Of a stretch of 64,000 nucleotides of DNA, positions 33,592 through 45,075 are shown one piece after another. This DNA is from Amycolatopsis sp. GM8 (GTDB lineage: Bacteria > Actinomycetota > Actinomycetes > Mycobacteriales > Pseudonocardiaceae). The notes under the pieces were generated by a model, which saw nothing but the letters and a program-made list of their open reading frames with translations, had not been told where the DNA came from and searched no databases. The stretch lies in contig NZ_JAJKFK010000001.1 in the NCBI RefSeq assembly GCF_021653975.1, positions 1,022,863-1,086,862 on the forward strand. The letters run 5' to 3'. A program made the position numbers and the translations under genes. How positions within the stretch are numbered: the stretch's first letter is position 1; every line of letters starts with the position of its first letter.

Positions 33592-36500
33592 GTGACCCGC
33601 CACAGTTCGACCAGGCCCGAGGGCCTGTATGACGCGCACTACGAGCACGACGCCTGCGGCGTTGCCTTCGTGGCCGATCTCGCAGGCCGCAGAGATCACG
33701 AGATCGTGCGGCAAGCCCTTGTCGCACTGCGCAATCTCGAACATCGTGGCGCCCGGGGAGCCGAACCGGACACCGGCGACGGAGCCGGCATCCTGATCCA
33801 GGTCCCCGACGCTTTCTACCGCGACGTGGTGGACTTCACGCTGCCCGAACCGGGCGGATACGCGGTGGGGACGGCATTTCTGCCGACAGACGACCTCCAG
33901 CGCGGCCGCGCGATGAGCGCGATCGAAAGCATCGCCGCGGAAGAGGGTATGTCCGTTTTGGGCTGGCGTGAGCTGCCCGTCGACGCCGAGCACGTGGGGC
34001 CGAGCGCGAAGCGCGTCATGCCGCATTTCACCCAGATCTTCCTGGCGTCCCGCGAAGACGGCCTGACCGGGCTGGAACTCGAGCGCCTCGCGTTCTGCGT
34101 GCGCAAGCGCGCCGAGCACGCGCTGGAGCCGGAAGGCGTCTACTTCCCGAGCCTGTCCTCGCGCACGATCGTCTACAAAGGAATGCTGACCGAGGGTCAG
34201 GTATCCGAGTTCTTCCGGGACCTGACCGACGAGCGCGTCGTGAGCGCGATCGGGCTGGTGCACTCCCGGTTCTCCACCAACACGTTCCCGTCCTGGCCGC
34301 TGGCGCACCCGTACCGGTACGTGGCGCACAACGGCGAGATCAACACCTTGCGCGGCAACCGGAACTGGATGGACGCGCGCGAGTCGATGCTGTCCACCGA
34401 CCTGATTCCCGGTGCCCTCAAGCGCATCTACCCGATCATCACCCGCGGCGCGAGCGACTCGGCGACGTTCGACGAAGTCCTCGAACTGCTGCACCTCGGC
34501 GGCCGCAGCCTGCCGCATTCGGTGCTGATGATGATCCCCGAGGCATGGGAGAACCACGAGGAGATGGACCCGGCCCGCCGGGCCTTCTACGAGTTCCACT
34601 CCGCGCTGATGGAACCGTGGGACGGGCCCGCGCTGGTGTCGTTCACCGACGGCACCCAGATCGGCGCGGTGCTCGACCGCAACGGCCTGCGCCCGGCGCG
34701 GTACTGGGTCACCGAGGACGGGCTGGTCGTGCTCGCCAGCGAGGTCGGCGTGCTCGAACTGGACCCGGCGAGCATCGTGCGCAAGGGACGGCTCGAGCCC
34801 GGCCGGATGTTCCTCGTCGACACCGCCGAAGGGCGGATCATCGACGACGAGGAGATCAAGGGTGAGCTGGCCGCCGAGCTGCCCTACGCCGAATGGGTCG
34901 ACAAGGGCCTGGTACGGCTGGAAGAACTGCCCGAGCGGGAACGCGAGGTACCGACGCACGCGTCACTCGTGCGGCGGCAGCAGTCCTTCGGCTACACCGA
35001 CGAGGAGCTGGACACGCTGCTGGAGCCGATGGCCTCGGGCGGTGCGGAGCCGATCGGTTCGATGGGCAACGATTCCCCGCTCGCCCCGCTGTCGAGCAAA
35101 CCGCGGCAGATCTTCGACTACTTCACCCAGCTGTTCGCGCAGGTGACGAACCCGCCACTGGACGCGATCCGCGAGGAGCTGGTGACCTCGCTCGGCACGC
35201 AGCTGGGCGCCGAGCCGAACCTGCTGGCGGCCGGGCCGGCGCACTGCCGCAAGATCGTGCTGCCGTTTCCGGTGCTGGACAACGACGAGCTGGCCAAGCT
35301 CGTGCACATCAACGACGACGGCGACCTGCCCGAGTTCCAGGCCGTGACAGTGCTCGGCCGGTACGAAGTGGACGGTGGCGGGGCGGCGCTCATCGCGCGG
35401 CTCAACGAGATCTGTGCCGAAGTGTCCGAGGCGATCGCGGACGGTGCGCGGCTGATCGTGCTTTCCGACCGCGGGGTCGACGAGCGGCACGCGGCGATCC
35501 CGTCGCTGTTGCTCACCGGCGCGGTGCACCATCATCTGATCCGGGAGAAGACGCGCACCCAGGTCGGCCTGGTCGTGGAGTCCGGGGATGCTCGCGAGGT
35601 GCACCACATCGCGCTGCTCATCGGGTACGGCGTGGCCGCGGTCAACCCGTACCTCGCGATGGCGACCGTCGAGGAACTGGCGCATCAGGGCAGGATCCCC
35701 GGTGTCACGCCGCAGCAGGCGACCCGGAACCTGATCAAGGCGCTGGGCAAGGGTGTGCGCAAGACGATGTCCAAGATGGGAGTGTCCACTGTGGCCTCCT
35801 ACACCGGCGCCCAGATCTTCGAGGCGATCGGACTCGGCGAGGAGGTCATCGACACCTGTTTCGCGGGCACGACTTCGCGGCTGGGCGGGGTCGGTTTCGA
35901 GACGCTCGCGCTCGAGGTGTCCGAGCGGCACAAGCGCGCGTTCCCGCGGGACGGCATGCACGCCTCGCACCGCGAGCTGGAGACCGGCGCCGACTACCAG
36001 TGGCGCCGCGAGGGTGAAGCGCACCTGTTCAACCCGCGCACGGTGTTCAAGCTGCAGCACTCGACGCGGTCGGGGAAGTACGAGATCTTCAAGGAGTACA
36101 CGCAGGCGGTCAACGACCAGGCCGAAAAGCTGATGACGTTGCGCGGCCTGTTCGACTTCAAGACGGACGAGCGCCAACCGGTGCCGATTGAAGAGGTCGA
36201 GCCGGTCTCGGAAATCGTCAAGCGGTTCGCGACCGGCGCGATCTCCTACGGCTCGATCTCGATGGAGATGCACCAGACCCTGGCCATCGCGATGAACCGG
36301 CTGGGCGGCAAGTCCAACACCGGTGAGGGCGGCGAGGATCCCGAGCGGCTGTACGACCCGGAGCGCCGCAGTGCGGTCAAGCAGGTCGCAAGTGGACGGT
36401 TCGGAGTGACGAGTGAGTACCTCGTCAACGCCGACGACATCCAGATCAAGATGGCGCAGGGCGCGAAGCCCGGCGAGGGCGGGCAGTTGCCCGGCGCGAA

Positions 36501-38121
36501 GGTGTACCCGTGGATCGCGCGCACCCGGTATTCGACGCCGGGCGTCGGGCTGATCTCCCCGCCGCCGCACCACGACATCTATTCGATCGAAGACCTGGCG
36601 CAGCTGATCCACGATCTGAAGAACGCCAACCCGGCGGCGCGAATCCACGTGAAGCTCGTGTCCGAGGTCGGCGTGGGCACGGTGGCTGCCGGAGTCTCGA
36701 AGGCACACGCCGATGTCGTGCTCATCTCCGGGCACGACGGCGGCACCGGTGCTTCGCCGCTGTCGTCGATCAAGCACGCCGGCGGGCCATGGGAGCTGGG
36801 CCTGGCCGAGACGCAGCAAACGTTGTTGGCCAACAGGTTGCGCGACCGGATCGTGGTGCAGACCGACGGGCAGCTCAAGACCGGGCGGGACGTGATGATC
36901 GCGGCGCTGCTCGGCGCCGAGGAGTTCGGCTTCGCCACCGCGCCGCTCGTCGTCTCGGGCTGCATCATGATGCGGGTCTGTCATCTCGACACGTGCCCGG
37001 TCGGGGTCGCGACGCAGAACCCGAAGCTGCGCGAGAAGTTCAGCGGCAAGGCCGAATACGTGGTGAACTTCTTCGAGTTCATCGCGCAGGAGGTCCGGGA
37101 GTACTTGGCAGAACTGGGTTTCCGGTCGATCGAGGAGGCCGTCGGACACGCCGAGCTGCTCGACAAGCGACGCGCGATCGAGCACTGGAAGGCAGCCGGG
37201 CTTAACCTCGCGCCGATCTTCCACGTGCCCGAGCTGGCGCCGCGTGCCGCCCGGCACCGCGTGGTCGGGCAGGACCACGGGCTGGAGAAGGCGCTCGACA
37301 ACACGCTGATCCAGCTGGCCGAGGGCGCGCTTTCGGCCGGGGACCGGGTGAAACTCGATCTGCCCGTGCGCAACGTGAACCGGACCGTGGGCACCATGCT
37401 CGGTTCGGAGCTGACGAAACGGTGGGGCGGCGAGGGCCTGCCCGACGACACGATCGACGTGACGTTCACGGGCACCGCGGGCCAGTCGTTCGGCGCGTTC
37501 CTGCCGCGCGGCATCACGTTGCGGCTCATCGGTGACGGAAACGACTACGTGGCAAAGGGTCTGTCCGGTGGGCGGATCATCATCCGGCCGCCGCGCGAGT
37601 CGCAGTTCACCGCGGAGGAGCACATCATCGCGGGCAACGTGATCGGCTACGGCGCGACCGCCGGCGAGATCTTCTTGCGGGGCAAGGTCGGCGAGCGGTT
37701 CTGCGTGCGCAACTCGGGTGCGCTGGCGGTCGTCGAGGGCGTCGGCGACCACGGCTGCGAATACATGACCGGCGGCCGGGTGGTCGTACTCGGGCCGGTC
37801 GGGCGCAACTTCGCGGCCGGGATGTCCGGCGGCATCGCGTATGTGCTGGATCTGCCCGCGCTGCGGGTCAACCGCGAGATGGTGGACCTGGATCCGCTGG
37901 ACGACGAGGACACCGAGTTCCTGCGGGACGCGGTCGAACGGCACTACGCCGAAACGGATTCGGCGGTGGCGCACGCGCTGCTGGCCGACTGGGACGTCGC
38001 GGTGGAGCGGTTCGGCAAGGTCATGCCCAAGGACTACAAGCGAGTACTGCACGCGCAGGCCGCGGCCGAACGCGACGGCCGCGACGTGAACGAGGCGATC
38101 ATGGAGGCCGCACATGGCTGA
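33592..38121 (+). CDS. gltB: Glutamate synthase (NADPH) large subunit
   Basis: 1509 residues from GTG 33592, chosen for its AAGGAGG site and because it leaves a short propeptide before the catalytic Cys22 ([12 protein letters not shown]), which becomes the N-terminal nucleophile after processing. The class II glutaminase domain covers about 22-430. The central and FMN-binding synthase domains follow, with the 3Fe-4S cysteines C1124, C1130 and C1135 ([20 protein letters not shown]). The C-terminal GXGXG beta-helix includes [19 protein letters not shown]. It makes glutamate from glutamine and 2-oxoglutarate with GltD. Confidence 0.97.
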   Translation: MTRHSSTRPEGLYDAHYEHDACGVAFVADLAGRRDHEIVRQALVALRNLEHRGARGAEPDTGDGAGILIQVPDAFYRDVVDFTLPEPGGYAVGTAFLPTDDLQRGRAMSAIESIAAEEGMSVLGWRELPVDAEHVGPSAKRVMPHFTQIFLASREDGLTGLELERLAFCVRKRAEHALEPEGVYFPSLSSRTIVYKGMLTEGQVSEFFRDLTDERVVSAIGLVHSRFSTNTFPSWPLAHPYRYVAHNGEINTLRGNRNWMDARESMLSTDLIPGALKRIYPIITRGASDSATFDEVLELLHLGGRSLPHSVLMMIPEAWENHEEMDPARRAFYEFHSALMEPWDGPALVSFTDGTQIGAVLDRNGLRPARYWVTEDGLVVLASEVGVLELDPASIVRKGRLEPGRMFLVDTAEGRIIDDEEIKGELAAELPYAEWVDKGLVRLEELPEREREVPTHASLVRRQQSFGYTDEELDTLLEPMASGGAEPIGSMGNDSPLAPLSSKPRQIFDYFTQLFAQVTNPPLDAIREELVTSLGTQLGAEPNLLAAGPAHCRKIVLPFPVLDNDELAKLVHINDDGDLPEFQAVTVLGRYEVDGGGAALIARLNEICAEVSEAIADGARLIVLSDRGVDERHAAIPSLLLTGAVHHHLIREKTRTQVGLVVESGDAREVHHIALLIGYGVAAVNPYLAMATVEELAHQGRIPGVTPQQATRNLIKALGKGVRKTMSKMGVSTVASYTGAQIFEAIGLGEEVIDTCFAGTTSRLGGVGFETLALEVSERHKRAFPRDGMHASHRELETGADYQWRREGEAHLFNPRTVFKLQHSTRSGKYEIFKEYTQAVNDQAEKLMTLRGLFDFKTDERQPVPIEEVEPVSEIVKRFATGAISYGSISMEMHQTLAIAMNRLGGKSNTGEGGEDPERLYDPERRSAVKQVASGRFGVTSEYLVNADDIQIKMAQGAKPGEGGQLPGAKVYPWIARTRYSTPGVGLISPPPHHDIYSIEDLAQLIHDLKNANPAARIHVKLVSEVGVGTVAAGVSKAHADVVLISGHDGGTGASPLSSIKHAGGPWELGLAETQQTLLANRLRDRIVVQTDGQLKTGRDVMIAALLGAEEFGFATAPLVVSGCIMMRVCHLDTCPVGVATQNPKLREKFSGKAEYVVNFFEFIAQEVREYLAELGFRSIEEAVGHAELLDKRRAIEHWKAAGLNLAPIFHVPELAPRAARHRVVGQDHGLEKALDNTLIQLAEGALSAGDRVKLDLPVRNVNRTVGTMLGSELTKRWGGEGLPDDTIDVTFTGTAGQSFGAFLPRGITLRLIGDGNDYVAKGLSGGRIIIRPPRESQFTAEEHIIAGNVIGYGATAGEIFLRGKVGERFCVRNSGALAVVEGVGDHGCEYMTGGRVVVLGPVGRNFAAGMSGGIAYVLDLPALRVNREMVDLDPLDDEDTEFLRDAVERHYAETDSAVAHALLADWDVAVERFGKVMPKDYKRVLHAQAAAERDGRDVNEAIMEAAHG

Positions 38122-39568
38122 CCCCAAAGGGTTTCTGACCACACGGCGGGAGACCCCCAAGAGCCGGCCGGTCGACATCCGGATCATGGACTGGCGCGAG
38201 GTCTACGAGGACTTCGCTTCGTCGAAGCTGGAAAAGCAGGCCGGGCGCTGTATGGACTGCGGTATCCCGTTCTGTCACGAGGGTTGTCCGCTGGGGAACC
38301 TGATCCCCGAGTGGAACACGCTGGTGTGGCGGGAAGACTGGCAGGACGCGAGCGAGCGGCTGCACGCGACCAACAACTTCCCGGAGTTCACCGGCACGCT
38401 GTGCCCGGCTCCGTGTGAGACCGCGTGCGTGCTCGGGATCAACGACGATCCCGTCACCATCAAGCGGGTCGAAATCTCCATTGTGGACCGTGCGTGGGAG
38501 GAAGGCTGGGTCACGCCGCAGCCGCCGAAGACCCGCACCGGCAAGAAGGTCGCGGTGGTCGGCTCCGGACCGTCCGGGCTCGCCGCCGCGCAGCAGCTGA
38601 CCCGCGCCGGGCACGACGTGGTCGTGTTCGAGCGGGCGGACGCGATCGGCGGCCTGCTGCGCTACGGCATCCCGGCGTTCAAGATGGAGAAGTGGCGGTT
38701 GGACCGCCGGCTCGACCAGATGCGCGCGGAGGGCACGGAGTTCCGCGCGGGCGTCAACGTCGGTGTGGATATCACGGCCGACGAGCTGCGTGCGCGGTAC
38801 GACGCGGTCGTGCTGGCGGGCGGTGCGACGGCGTGGCGCGACCTGCCGATCACCGGGCGCGAGATTCCCGGTGTGTACCAGGCGATGGAGTTCCTGCCAC
38901 CGGCGAACCGGGTCGCGGCCGGGCTGCTCGAGTCGACGCCGATTTCGGCCGAGGGCAAGGATGTCGTCGTGATCGGCGGCGGCGACACCGGCGCGGACTG
39001 TGTCGGCACCGCGCACCGGCAGGGCGCCGCTTCGGTGACCCAGCTGGAGATCATGCCGCGGCCGCCGGAATCGCGTTCGGGCGCGCACCCGTGGCCGACG
39101 TACCCGATGATCTTCCGCGTGTCCTCGGCGCACGAAGAGGGCGGTGAGCGGCTGTACGCGGTGAACACGCAGGAGTTCCTCGCCGATTCGGAGGGGAATC
39201 TGCGCGCGCTGCGGCTGGTCGAGGTGCGCAACGAGGGCGGGAAGTTCGTGCCCGTCGACGGCACCGAGCGGGAACTGCCGGCGCAACTGGTGCTGCTCGC
39301 GATGGGTTTCGTCGGCCCGCAGCGCGAGGGCCTGCTCGACTCGCTGGGTGTCGAGCTGGACGCACGGGGGAATGTGGCGCGGGACAAGGCTTTCCGCACC
39401 AGCCTGGACAACGTGTTCGTGGCCGGTGACATGGGCCGCGGCCAGTCGCTGATCGTCTGGGCGATCGCGGAAGGCCGCTCCGCGGCAGCGGCGGTCGACC
39501 GTTTCCTCGTCCCGACCCGGGACCTGCTCCCCGCCCCGATCGCCCCGACCGACCGCCCGATCGCTTAG
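38114..39568 (+). CDS. gltD: Glutamate synthase (NADPH) small subunit
   Basis: 484 residues; the ATG lies eight bases inside gltB (ATGGCTGA), so the subunits are translationally coupled. Two N-terminal cysteine clusters ([17 protein letters not shown] and [14 protein letters not shown]) bind [4Fe-4S]. An FAD fold ([17 protein letters not shown]) and an NADPH fold ([17 protein letters not shown]) follow, and [18 protein letters not shown] closes the flavin site. It supplies electrons to GltB. Confidence 0.97.
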   Translation: MADPKGFLTTRRETPKSRPVDIRIMDWREVYEDFASSKLEKQAGRCMDCGIPFCHEGCPLGNLIPEWNTLVWREDWQDASERLHATNNFPEFTGTLCPAPCETACVLGINDDPVTIKRVEISIVDRAWEEGWVTPQPPKTRTGKKVAVVGSGPSGLAAAQQLTRAGHDVVVFERADAIGGLLRYGIPAFKMEKWRLDRRLDQMRAEGTEFRAGVNVGVDITADELRARYDAVVLAGGATAWRDLPITGREIPGVYQAMEFLPPANRVAAGLLESTPISAEGKDVVVIGGGDTGADCVGTAHRQGAASVTQLEIMPRPPESRSGAHPWPTYPMIFRVSSAHEEGGERLYAVNTQEFLADSEGNLRALRLVEVRNEGGKFVPVDGTERELPAQLVLLAMGFVGPQREGLLDSLGVELDARGNVARDKAFRTSLDNVFVAGDMGRGQSLIVWAIAEGRSAAAAVDRFLVPTRDLLPAPIAPTDRPIA

Positions 39569-39577
39569 CCCGTCGCC

Positions 39578-39693
39578 GTGTTCGCCCCTCCCGCGGGCGT
39601 GTTCGCCGCGCCCGTCGGTGACTTTGCCGCGCCGGGCGCCAACTCATCGACGTGGCGGGCAAACACGACGACGTGGCGGGCAAACACGCGCGG
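39578..39693. repeat. 21-bp-period GTGTTCGCC / GCAAACACG array between convergent genes
   Basis: On the plus strand GTGTTCGCC-like units start at 39578, 39599 and 39620. From 39638 the unit appears inverted (GCCAACTC, GCAAACACG, GCAAACACG at 39638, 39659, 39680), again every 21 bp. Each half thus reads in the direction of the gene it follows (gltD on plus, the glycosyltransferase on minus). It belongs to the same family as the nine-unit array at 23199. Confidence 0.85.
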
Positions 39694-41142
39694 CTAGTTC
39701 GGGACCAGGGTGTAGTAGCCGGCCGTCGGCGCGCCGGCCCCGTGCCACGGGGAACCGACCGGCCAGGCCGGTGCGCCGGGCAGCGGCTCGGGGACGTAGT
39801 GCAGGAAGTACGCCGTGGGTATCGGCGGGGCGCCGCGGTCGAAGAAGTGGTAGTTGACGTCGAGCAGCCACCGCTTCACCGGCCCGGCCTCCGCCGCCTC
39901 ATGGTTGATCATCGGGATCACCTGGGTGCGGTCGGACAACGGGTCGAGCAGCGTGCAGTCGCAGAAGTAGGCGATCGTGCCGATCTCGCCCTCTAGCCGG
40001 ACCGGCCGGTCGCCGGCGATGGCGTGTACGTTGCGCCCGATCGCGGCGTACCCGCTGACACCGGCCCAGTTCGTGGTGACCGGCGCCCACCGCCACGGCA
40101 CGCCGTGCTGCACGACGAATCCGACCTGCGCCACCACGAGAATCCCCGCCACGACGGCGAAACCGCGTGTCACCGCACTCAGCGCGAGCATCAGGAAGAT
40201 GGACAGGCAGATCAGCGCGGGACCGTAGTACCAGTGGTACGGCGGAACGCCGAGCGCGGTGTAGGCGGCGTAGTGCAGCACACCGGCCACGCCGAAGGCC
40301 GCCGGCACCACGGTTTTCCGGCGCGCGGCTAGCAGCGCTAGCAGGCCGAGCACCGCTGGCACGAAGGCCAGCGCGATCGCGGCCGGGTAGACCTTCAGGT
40401 ACAGGAACGGGCCGTTGCCGAACTGGTAGGCGCCCCAGGAATGCTGCTGCGTCTTGATGATCAGTGTGTCGGGCACGACCGAGCCGAGCACGACCCAGCT
40501 GAACAGGAACCACGGCACGGCGACCAGTGCGGCCGCGATGAGGGCCTTCCACCAGCCCCGCCACAGCGATCGCGCGGCCACGGCCAGCACCACGACGACG
40601 ATGACGAGATCGATGCGTGTCAGCACCGCGAGGCCCGCACAGACCCCGAACAGCCACGGGCGGCCTTCCACCGCTGTCATAAGCAGCAGACCGAGCACTG
40701 CTGCGGTGAGTGCGACCTCAAGTCCGACCGTGGACAGCAGCAGCGGGTTCGCCAGCACCGCCAGCCAGGCGGCGACCGCGCCCCAGCGCGGCAGCGACAG
40801 GGCACGGCTGGTGCGCAGCAAGGCGACGCCGAGCACCACGTTCGCCGCCACGAACAGCACACCGAGCGCCCAGATCGGGTGCCGCACCACCGCGGTGAGC
40901 GCGCCCAGCAGCAGCACGTTGAGCGGTGACGTGGCCGTGTTGGACGTCTGCCCGGCGATCAGCCCCCAGTGACCGTGCAACCCGAGGTTCCGCGCGTAGT
41001 CGAGCGTGATGTACGCGTCGTCGATGATGCTGTCGTGCACCAGCCAGAACACGGCTGCCGCCACGACCGCCATCACGGCCGGGACCACCTGTCTGAGTAC
41101 GCGCGGACGCGCCTGCGTCGCGGGTGCGGCCAGCACAGCCAT
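39694..41142 (-). CDS. GT-C-type membrane glycosyltransferase
   Basis: 482 residues from ATG 41140-41142 with a GGGGGTGG region before it. About ten membrane helices follow one another, and the first outer loop carries the Asp-Asp metal/donor motif SIIDDAYITLDYARNLGLHG, a GT-C hallmark, with SNTATSPLNVLLLGAL after it. The C-terminal periplasmic-side domain begins near residue 380. Proteins of this shape use polyprenyl-phosphate sugars and are common in arabinan and lipoglycan assembly; AftB-like transferases are the closest comparison I can offer. Confidence 0.78.
   Translation of the reverse strand: MAVLAAPATQARPRVLRQVVPAVMAVVAAAVFWLVHDSIIDDAYITLDYARNLGLHGHWGLIAGQTSNTATSPLNVLLLGALTAVVRHPIWALGVLFVAANVVLGVALLRTSRALSLPRWGAVAAWLAVLANPLLLSTVGLEVALTAAVLGLLLMTAVEGRPWLFGVCAGLAVLTRIDLVIVVVVLAVAARSLWRGWWKALIAAALVAVPWFLFSWVVLGSVVPDTLIIKTQQHSWGAYQFGNGPFLYLKVYPAAIALAFVPAVLGLLALLAARRKTVVPAAFGVAGVLHYAAYTALGVPPYHWYYGPALICLSIFLMLALSAVTRGFAVVAGILVVAQVGFVVQHGVPWRWAPVTTNWAGVSGYAAIGRNVHAIAGDRPVRLEGEIGTIAYFCDCTLLDPLSDRTQVIPMINHEAAEAGPVKRWLLDVNYHFFDRGAPPIPTAYFLHYVPEPLPGAPAWPVGSPWHGAGAPTAGYYTLVPN
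40329..40341. repeat. Intragenic 13-bp palindrome CTAGC-AGC-GCTAG
   Basis: A perfect copy inside the GT-C glycosyltransferase gene. On the coding strand it provides two CTA codons within an LLALLAARR stretch. Confidence 0.7.
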
Positions 41143-41351
41143 CGTCACCACCCCCTGCTGTCCAGAACCAGCGCAGCCTACGTGACCAGGCCGGTCACCA
41201 GATTCGCGCGTACGGGAAGACGTGCGGCAGAACAGCACTACGGGTAAAACGCCCGCTACGACATTCGGGTGATTCTGTGACTCGAACGCATCTACGGAAG
41301 TCGCCCCCGCCACTTAGCGGTGCAAGCAGGTTGATCGAAGAGGGGGCTCTG

Positions 41352-42746
41352 ATGGCCGTTGACCTGTCCACCCCGCTGACGTGGAAGTCCGCCACCGGCG
41401 ACGCCGCGACCATGCTGGACGAGTTGCAGCCGAACATCGTGAAGGCGCATGTTCGCGATCATCTTTCCGTGCTGTTCCTCGGTTTCGGGGACGCCGGCGA
41501 GGCGAAGACGTTCCTCAAGGCGCTCGCCGGGCTGATGAAGTCCGCGAAGAAGCACCTCGAAGAGATCGAGGCGTTCAAGACGAGCCAGAGTGGTGGGACG
41601 TCCTACGTCGGCGTCGGGCTGACCGCGACGGGCTACGGGAAACTGGGGATCGGGACGGCGCCGGGGGATCCGTCGTTCCAGGGTGGCGCGAAGAAGGCCG
41701 CGGGGAACCTGGTCGACCCGCCCGTCGAGTCGTGGGACGACGCGTACCAGGAGCCGATCGACGCGGTCGTGCTCGTCGGCGACGCCAGCGCGGACGCGAC
41801 GCAGGCGAAGCGCGCCGAGGTGCTCGCGCTGCTGCCCGGGTCGGTCACGGTGCTGGGGGAGGAAACCGGCAGCGGGCTGACGAACGAGAACGGTGACGGT
41901 ATCGAGCATTTCGGATATGTCGACGGGCGCAGCCAGCCACTGTTTCTCACCGAGGACGTCGATACCGAACGTGACACCACCGACGGAATCAACGAATGGG
42001 ATCCGTCGGCTCCGTTGAGCCAGGTCCTGGTCGCCGATTCGGCGGCACCCGATCCGAACGTGCACTTCGGCAGCTACTTCGTTTTCCGGAAACTGGAACA
42101 GAATGTTCAGCTGTTCAAGCAGGCCGAACAGGATCTGGCCGCGCGGCTCGGCCTGAAGGACGAGGACGCGGAACGGGCGGGCGCGATGCTCATCGGCCGT
42201 TTCGAGGACGGGACTCCGCTCGTGGTGCAAAGCGCGGCCGGTTCGCATCATCCGGTGGAGAACGATTTCAGCTATGACAGCGACAAACTGGGTCAGAAAT
42301 GCCCGTTCCAGGCGCATATCCGCAAGACGAATCCGCGCGGTTCGGGCGGCGCCGAAGCACCGGAAGCCGAGCGGCTGCACCTGATGGCGCGGCGTGGTCA
42401 GACCTACGGCCGGCGCTCGGACGACCCCACCGCGGAACTGCCGCCGGCGTACCGGCCAACCAAGGACGTCGGCCTGTTGTTCATGGCGTTCAACAGCAAT
42501 CTGGGCAACCAGTTCGAGTTCACGCAGCGGCTGTGGGCGAACAACCCCGGTTTCCCGATCACCGCCGACGGCTCGAAGCCCGGGCTCGACCCGGTCATCG
42601 GGCAGGGCGAGCGGCCCGGTTCGAACTATTCGCGGGATTGGGGCCGGAACAATGTTCAACCGATCGACGCGATACCGCAGGCGGTCACGCTCAAGGGCGG
42701 TGAATACTTCTTCATGCCTTCGCTCGCCTTCCTACGGAGCTTGTGA
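41352..42746 (+). CDS. DyP-type heme peroxidase
   Basis: 464 residues from ATG 41352 (AGAGGGGG upstream). The distal GXXDG motif is GYVDGRSQP with catalytic Asp191, and the proximal heme ligand is His322 in CPFQAHIRKTNPRG. The C-terminal LMARRGQTYGRR, FMAFNSNLGNQFEF and YFFMPSLAFL blocks are typical of large DyP enzymes that oxidise dyes, phenols and lignin models with H2O2. There is no Tat or Sec signal, so it is probably cytoplasmic or exported with a partner. Confidence 0.92.
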   Translation: MAVDLSTPLTWKSATGDAATMLDELQPNIVKAHVRDHLSVLFLGFGDAGEAKTFLKALAGLMKSAKKHLEEIEAFKTSQSGGTSYVGVGLTATGYGKLGIGTAPGDPSFQGGAKKAAGNLVDPPVESWDDAYQEPIDAVVLVGDASADATQAKRAEVLALLPGSVTVLGEETGSGLTNENGDGIEHFGYVDGRSQPLFLTEDVDTERDTTDGINEWDPSAPLSQVLVADSAAPDPNVHFGSYFVFRKLEQNVQLFKQAEQDLAARLGLKDEDAERAGAMLIGRFEDGTPLVVQSAAGSHHPVENDFSYDSDKLGQKCPFQAHIRKTNPRGSGGAEAPEAERLHLMARRGQTYGRRSDDPTAELPPAYRPTKDVGLLFMAFNSNLGNQFEFTQRLWANNPGFPITADGSKPGLDPVIGQGERPGSNYSRDWGRNNVQPIDAIPQAVTLKGGEYFFMPSLAFLRSL

Positions 42747-42825
42747 GTGAACGTCCAACCGATGACCGGAGAATACCCCGGATAGCCGATTTCCTTTTCG
42801 CCGGGAAAGCAGGTAGTAGTTAGGC

Positions 42826-43605
42826 GTGGATCGTCATGAACGCCTGAACGCGCTGCTCGAAATGGTCGGGCAGCGCGCCAGGATCGACGTCGAAGAAAGC
42901 GCGAGGGAACTCCGGGTCTCCCCCGCGACGATTCGGCGCGACCTCGATCACCTGGCCAGCCGGCAATTGCTGACCCGGACTCGTGGCGGCGCCGTGACGA
43001 GCAATGTCGCCTACGATTTGCCGTTGCGGCACAAAACGGGAAGCCACGCTTCGGAAAAGCAGCGAATCGGCCTGGCGGCGGCGCGTCTCGTGCACCGGGG
43101 CATGATCGTCGGTGTCAACGGGGGTACCACCGCGACCGAGGTCAGCCGCGCGCTGGCCACCCGCCCGGAGTTCAACGAAGGTGACGCCACCCTCACGGTG
43201 GTCACGAACGCGCTCAACATCGCACACGAGCTGACCCTGCGACAGAGCATCAAGATCGTGACCACCGGTGGCGTCACCCGGACGCGGTCGTTCGAATTGA
43301 CCGGTCCGCTGGCGGCGCTGGTGCTGCACGAGGTCAGTCTCGATCTCGCCTTCATCGGCGTGGATGCGATCGACCCCGTGCGCGGGCTGTACGCGCACCA
43401 TGAGGCCGAGGCCAGCGTCAACCGCCTGATCGCGTCGCGTGCCCAGGAGGTCGTGGTGGTGGCCGACAGTTCGAAGCTTGGTGGTTTCGCTTTCGCCAGG
43501 ATCAGTGGACCCGCGGATATTCAGGTCCTGATCACGGATACCGCGGCCGATCCGGACTATGTGGCGGCGTTCGAGCAGCTGGGCGTGAAGGTCATTTTGG
43601 CTTAG
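42826..43605 (+). CDS. DeoR/GlpR-family regulator
   Basis: 259 residues from GTG 42826. The HTH is ARIDVEESARELRVSPATIR (about 18-37) followed by RDLDHLASRQLLTRTRGGAV. The effector domain (sugar-phosphate isomerase-like) has VGVNGGTTATEVSRAL, VVTNALNIAHEL, LAFIGVDAID and VVVADSSKLGGFAFA. It should respond to a phosphorylated sugar. No sugar kinase or transporter is adjacent, so its targets are elsewhere or it is autoregulatory. Confidence 0.9.
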   Translation: MDRHERLNALLEMVGQRARIDVEESARELRVSPATIRRDLDHLASRQLLTRTRGGAVTSNVAYDLPLRHKTGSHASEKQRIGLAAARLVHRGMIVGVNGGTTATEVSRALATRPEFNEGDATLTVVTNALNIAHELTLRQSIKIVTTGGVTRTRSFELTGPLAALVLHEVSLDLAFIGVDAIDPVRGLYAHHEAEASVNRLIASRAQEVVVVADSSKLGGFAFARISGPADIQVLITDTAADPDYVAAFEQLGVKVILA

Positions 43606-43608
43606 CGC

Positions 43609-45075
43609 CTACAGAATCCGCTGTCCCGCAGGAACTCCGTCCCGGATCAGCCGCATCAGGACTGCCGTGTCCAGATGCTCCTCGATGGCATCCGCCAAGC
43701 GGTCCAGCATCGACTCGCGTAAGGCCGCGAAGCCTGGTGCGCCGGGGCTCGGGGACCATGTCACCCCGGCCTGCGCGGCCGCTTCGGTGAGCCAGGCGCG
43801 GCGGAAGGCATCGTTGTCCAGGGTGCCGTGCCAGGTGGTGCCCCAGATCGACCCCCGACGCCAACCGTCCAGAAAAGGTTCCGCCTCGGCATCGGCGAAA
43901 GCGGTGCCATGGTGGATCTCGTAGGCCTCGACGTCGTGTCCGCGCCACGAGCCGACCGGGCGGCCGAGCACCTTCTCCGCCGAGAAAGAAACCGTCGTTG
44001 GCAACAGGCCCAGCCCGGGCACGGTACCGGCATCGGATTCGACGTCATCATGGATCTCGCGCGCCAGCATCTGATAGCCACCACAGATTCCGAGCACCGG
44101 GCGGCCGGCGGCAGCCCGCTCGGAAAGCGCTTCCTCGAGACCGCGCGAACGCAGCCAGCGCAAATCGTCCACTGTGGACCGGGTGCCGGGGAGGACCACG
44201 ATATCGCTCGTACGCACGACATCCGGGTCCGCGGTCAGCTGCACGGTCACCCCGGGCTCGGCGGCGAGTGCGTCCACATCGGTGGCGTTCGAGGCGCGCG
44301 GGAACCGGACCACGGCCACCGTCAGGGTCCCGCCACCCTGCTCCCGCCGCCATCCTGCCGCGGCGAGCGCGTCCTCCGAGTCGATCCACACGCCGTCGAG
44401 CCACGGCAGCACACCCAGCACCGGGCGGCCGGTCAACTCCGAGATCCGGTCCAGGCCAGGGCGCAACAGATCAACGTCCCCACGGAACTTGTTGACGATC
44501 CAGCCCGCGAGCAACTCTTGATCCTCGGCCGAAAGCAGGGCTTGCGTCCCGTACATCGCGGCCAGCACGCCGCCGCGATCGATATCGCCGACCACGAGAA
44601 CCGGCAGCCCGAAGCGCCGCGCCAGGCCCATGTTCACGTAGTCGCCCGCCCGCAGGTTGATCTCCGCGGGACTGCCCGCGCCCTCGCACACGATCACCTC
44701 GAACCGGCTCCGCAGCTCGGAAAAAGTGTCGAACGCGATCTCCGCGAGCCCGGCCCGGCCGGTCGCGTACTCACCCGCTTCGAGGGTGCCGAACGGTTTC
44801 CCGAGCGCGATCACGTGACTCCGGTGGTCACTGCCCGGCTTCAGCAGCACGGGGTTCATCGCGGCCTCCGGCTCGACCCCGGCGGCCCGCGCCTGAAGCC
44901 ATTGCGCCCGCCCGATTTCCGCCCCATCGGCGCACACCATCGAGTTGTTCGACATGTTCTGCGCCTTGAACGGCGCGACCCGCAGGCCCTGCCGCGCGAG
45001 CCACCGGCAGATCCCGGCGGTGACCAGGCTCTTGCCGGCATCGGACGTCGTCCCGGCGATGAGCAGGCCGGTCAT
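43609..45075 (-). CDS. cobQ: Cobyric acid synthase
   Basis: 488 residues. The N-terminal ATP site is AGTTSDAGKSLVTAGICRWL (7-26) followed by VAPFKAQNMSNNSMV. The C-terminal class I glutaminase-like domain has its Cys in VLGICGGYQMLARE and His in YEIHHGTAF. It adds four amide groups (b, d, e, g) to adenosylcobyrinic acid a,c-diamide. The ATG overlaps the stop of cobD as ATGA. GTCCA-CTG-TGGAC (44167-44179) lies inside. Confidence 0.96.
   Translation of the reverse strand: MTGLLIAGTTSDAGKSLVTAGICRWLARQGLRVAPFKAQNMSNNSMVCADGAEIGRAQWLQARAAGVEPEAAMNPVLLKPGSDHRSHVIALGKPFGTLEAGEYATGRAGLAEIAFDTFSELRSRFEVIVCEGAGSPAEINLRAGDYVNMGLARRFGLPVLVVGDIDRGGVLAAMYGTQALLSAEDQELLAGWIVNKFRGDVDLLRPGLDRISELTGRPVLGVLPWLDGVWIDSEDALAAAGWRREQGGGTLTVAVVRFPRASNATDVDALAAEPGVTVQLTADPDVVRTSDIVVLPGTRSTVDDLRWLRSRGLEEALSERAAAGRPVLGICGGYQMLAREIHDDVESDAGTVPGLGLLPTTVSFSAEKVLGRPVGSWRGHDVEAYEIHHGTAFADAEAEPFLDGWRRGSIWGTTWHGTLDNDAFRRAWLTEAAAQAGVTWSPSPGAPGFAALRESMLDRLADAIEEHLDTAVLMRLIRDGVPAGQRIL
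44167..44179. repeat. Intragenic 13-bp palindrome GTCCA-CTG-TGGAC
   Basis: A perfect copy of the second recurrent palindrome, within cobQ. Confidence 0.6.

Noticed and set aside
34963..38187. A 1074-codon minus-strand frame opposite gltB
   Set aside because: It is the antisense shadow of gltB, which has full domain evidence.
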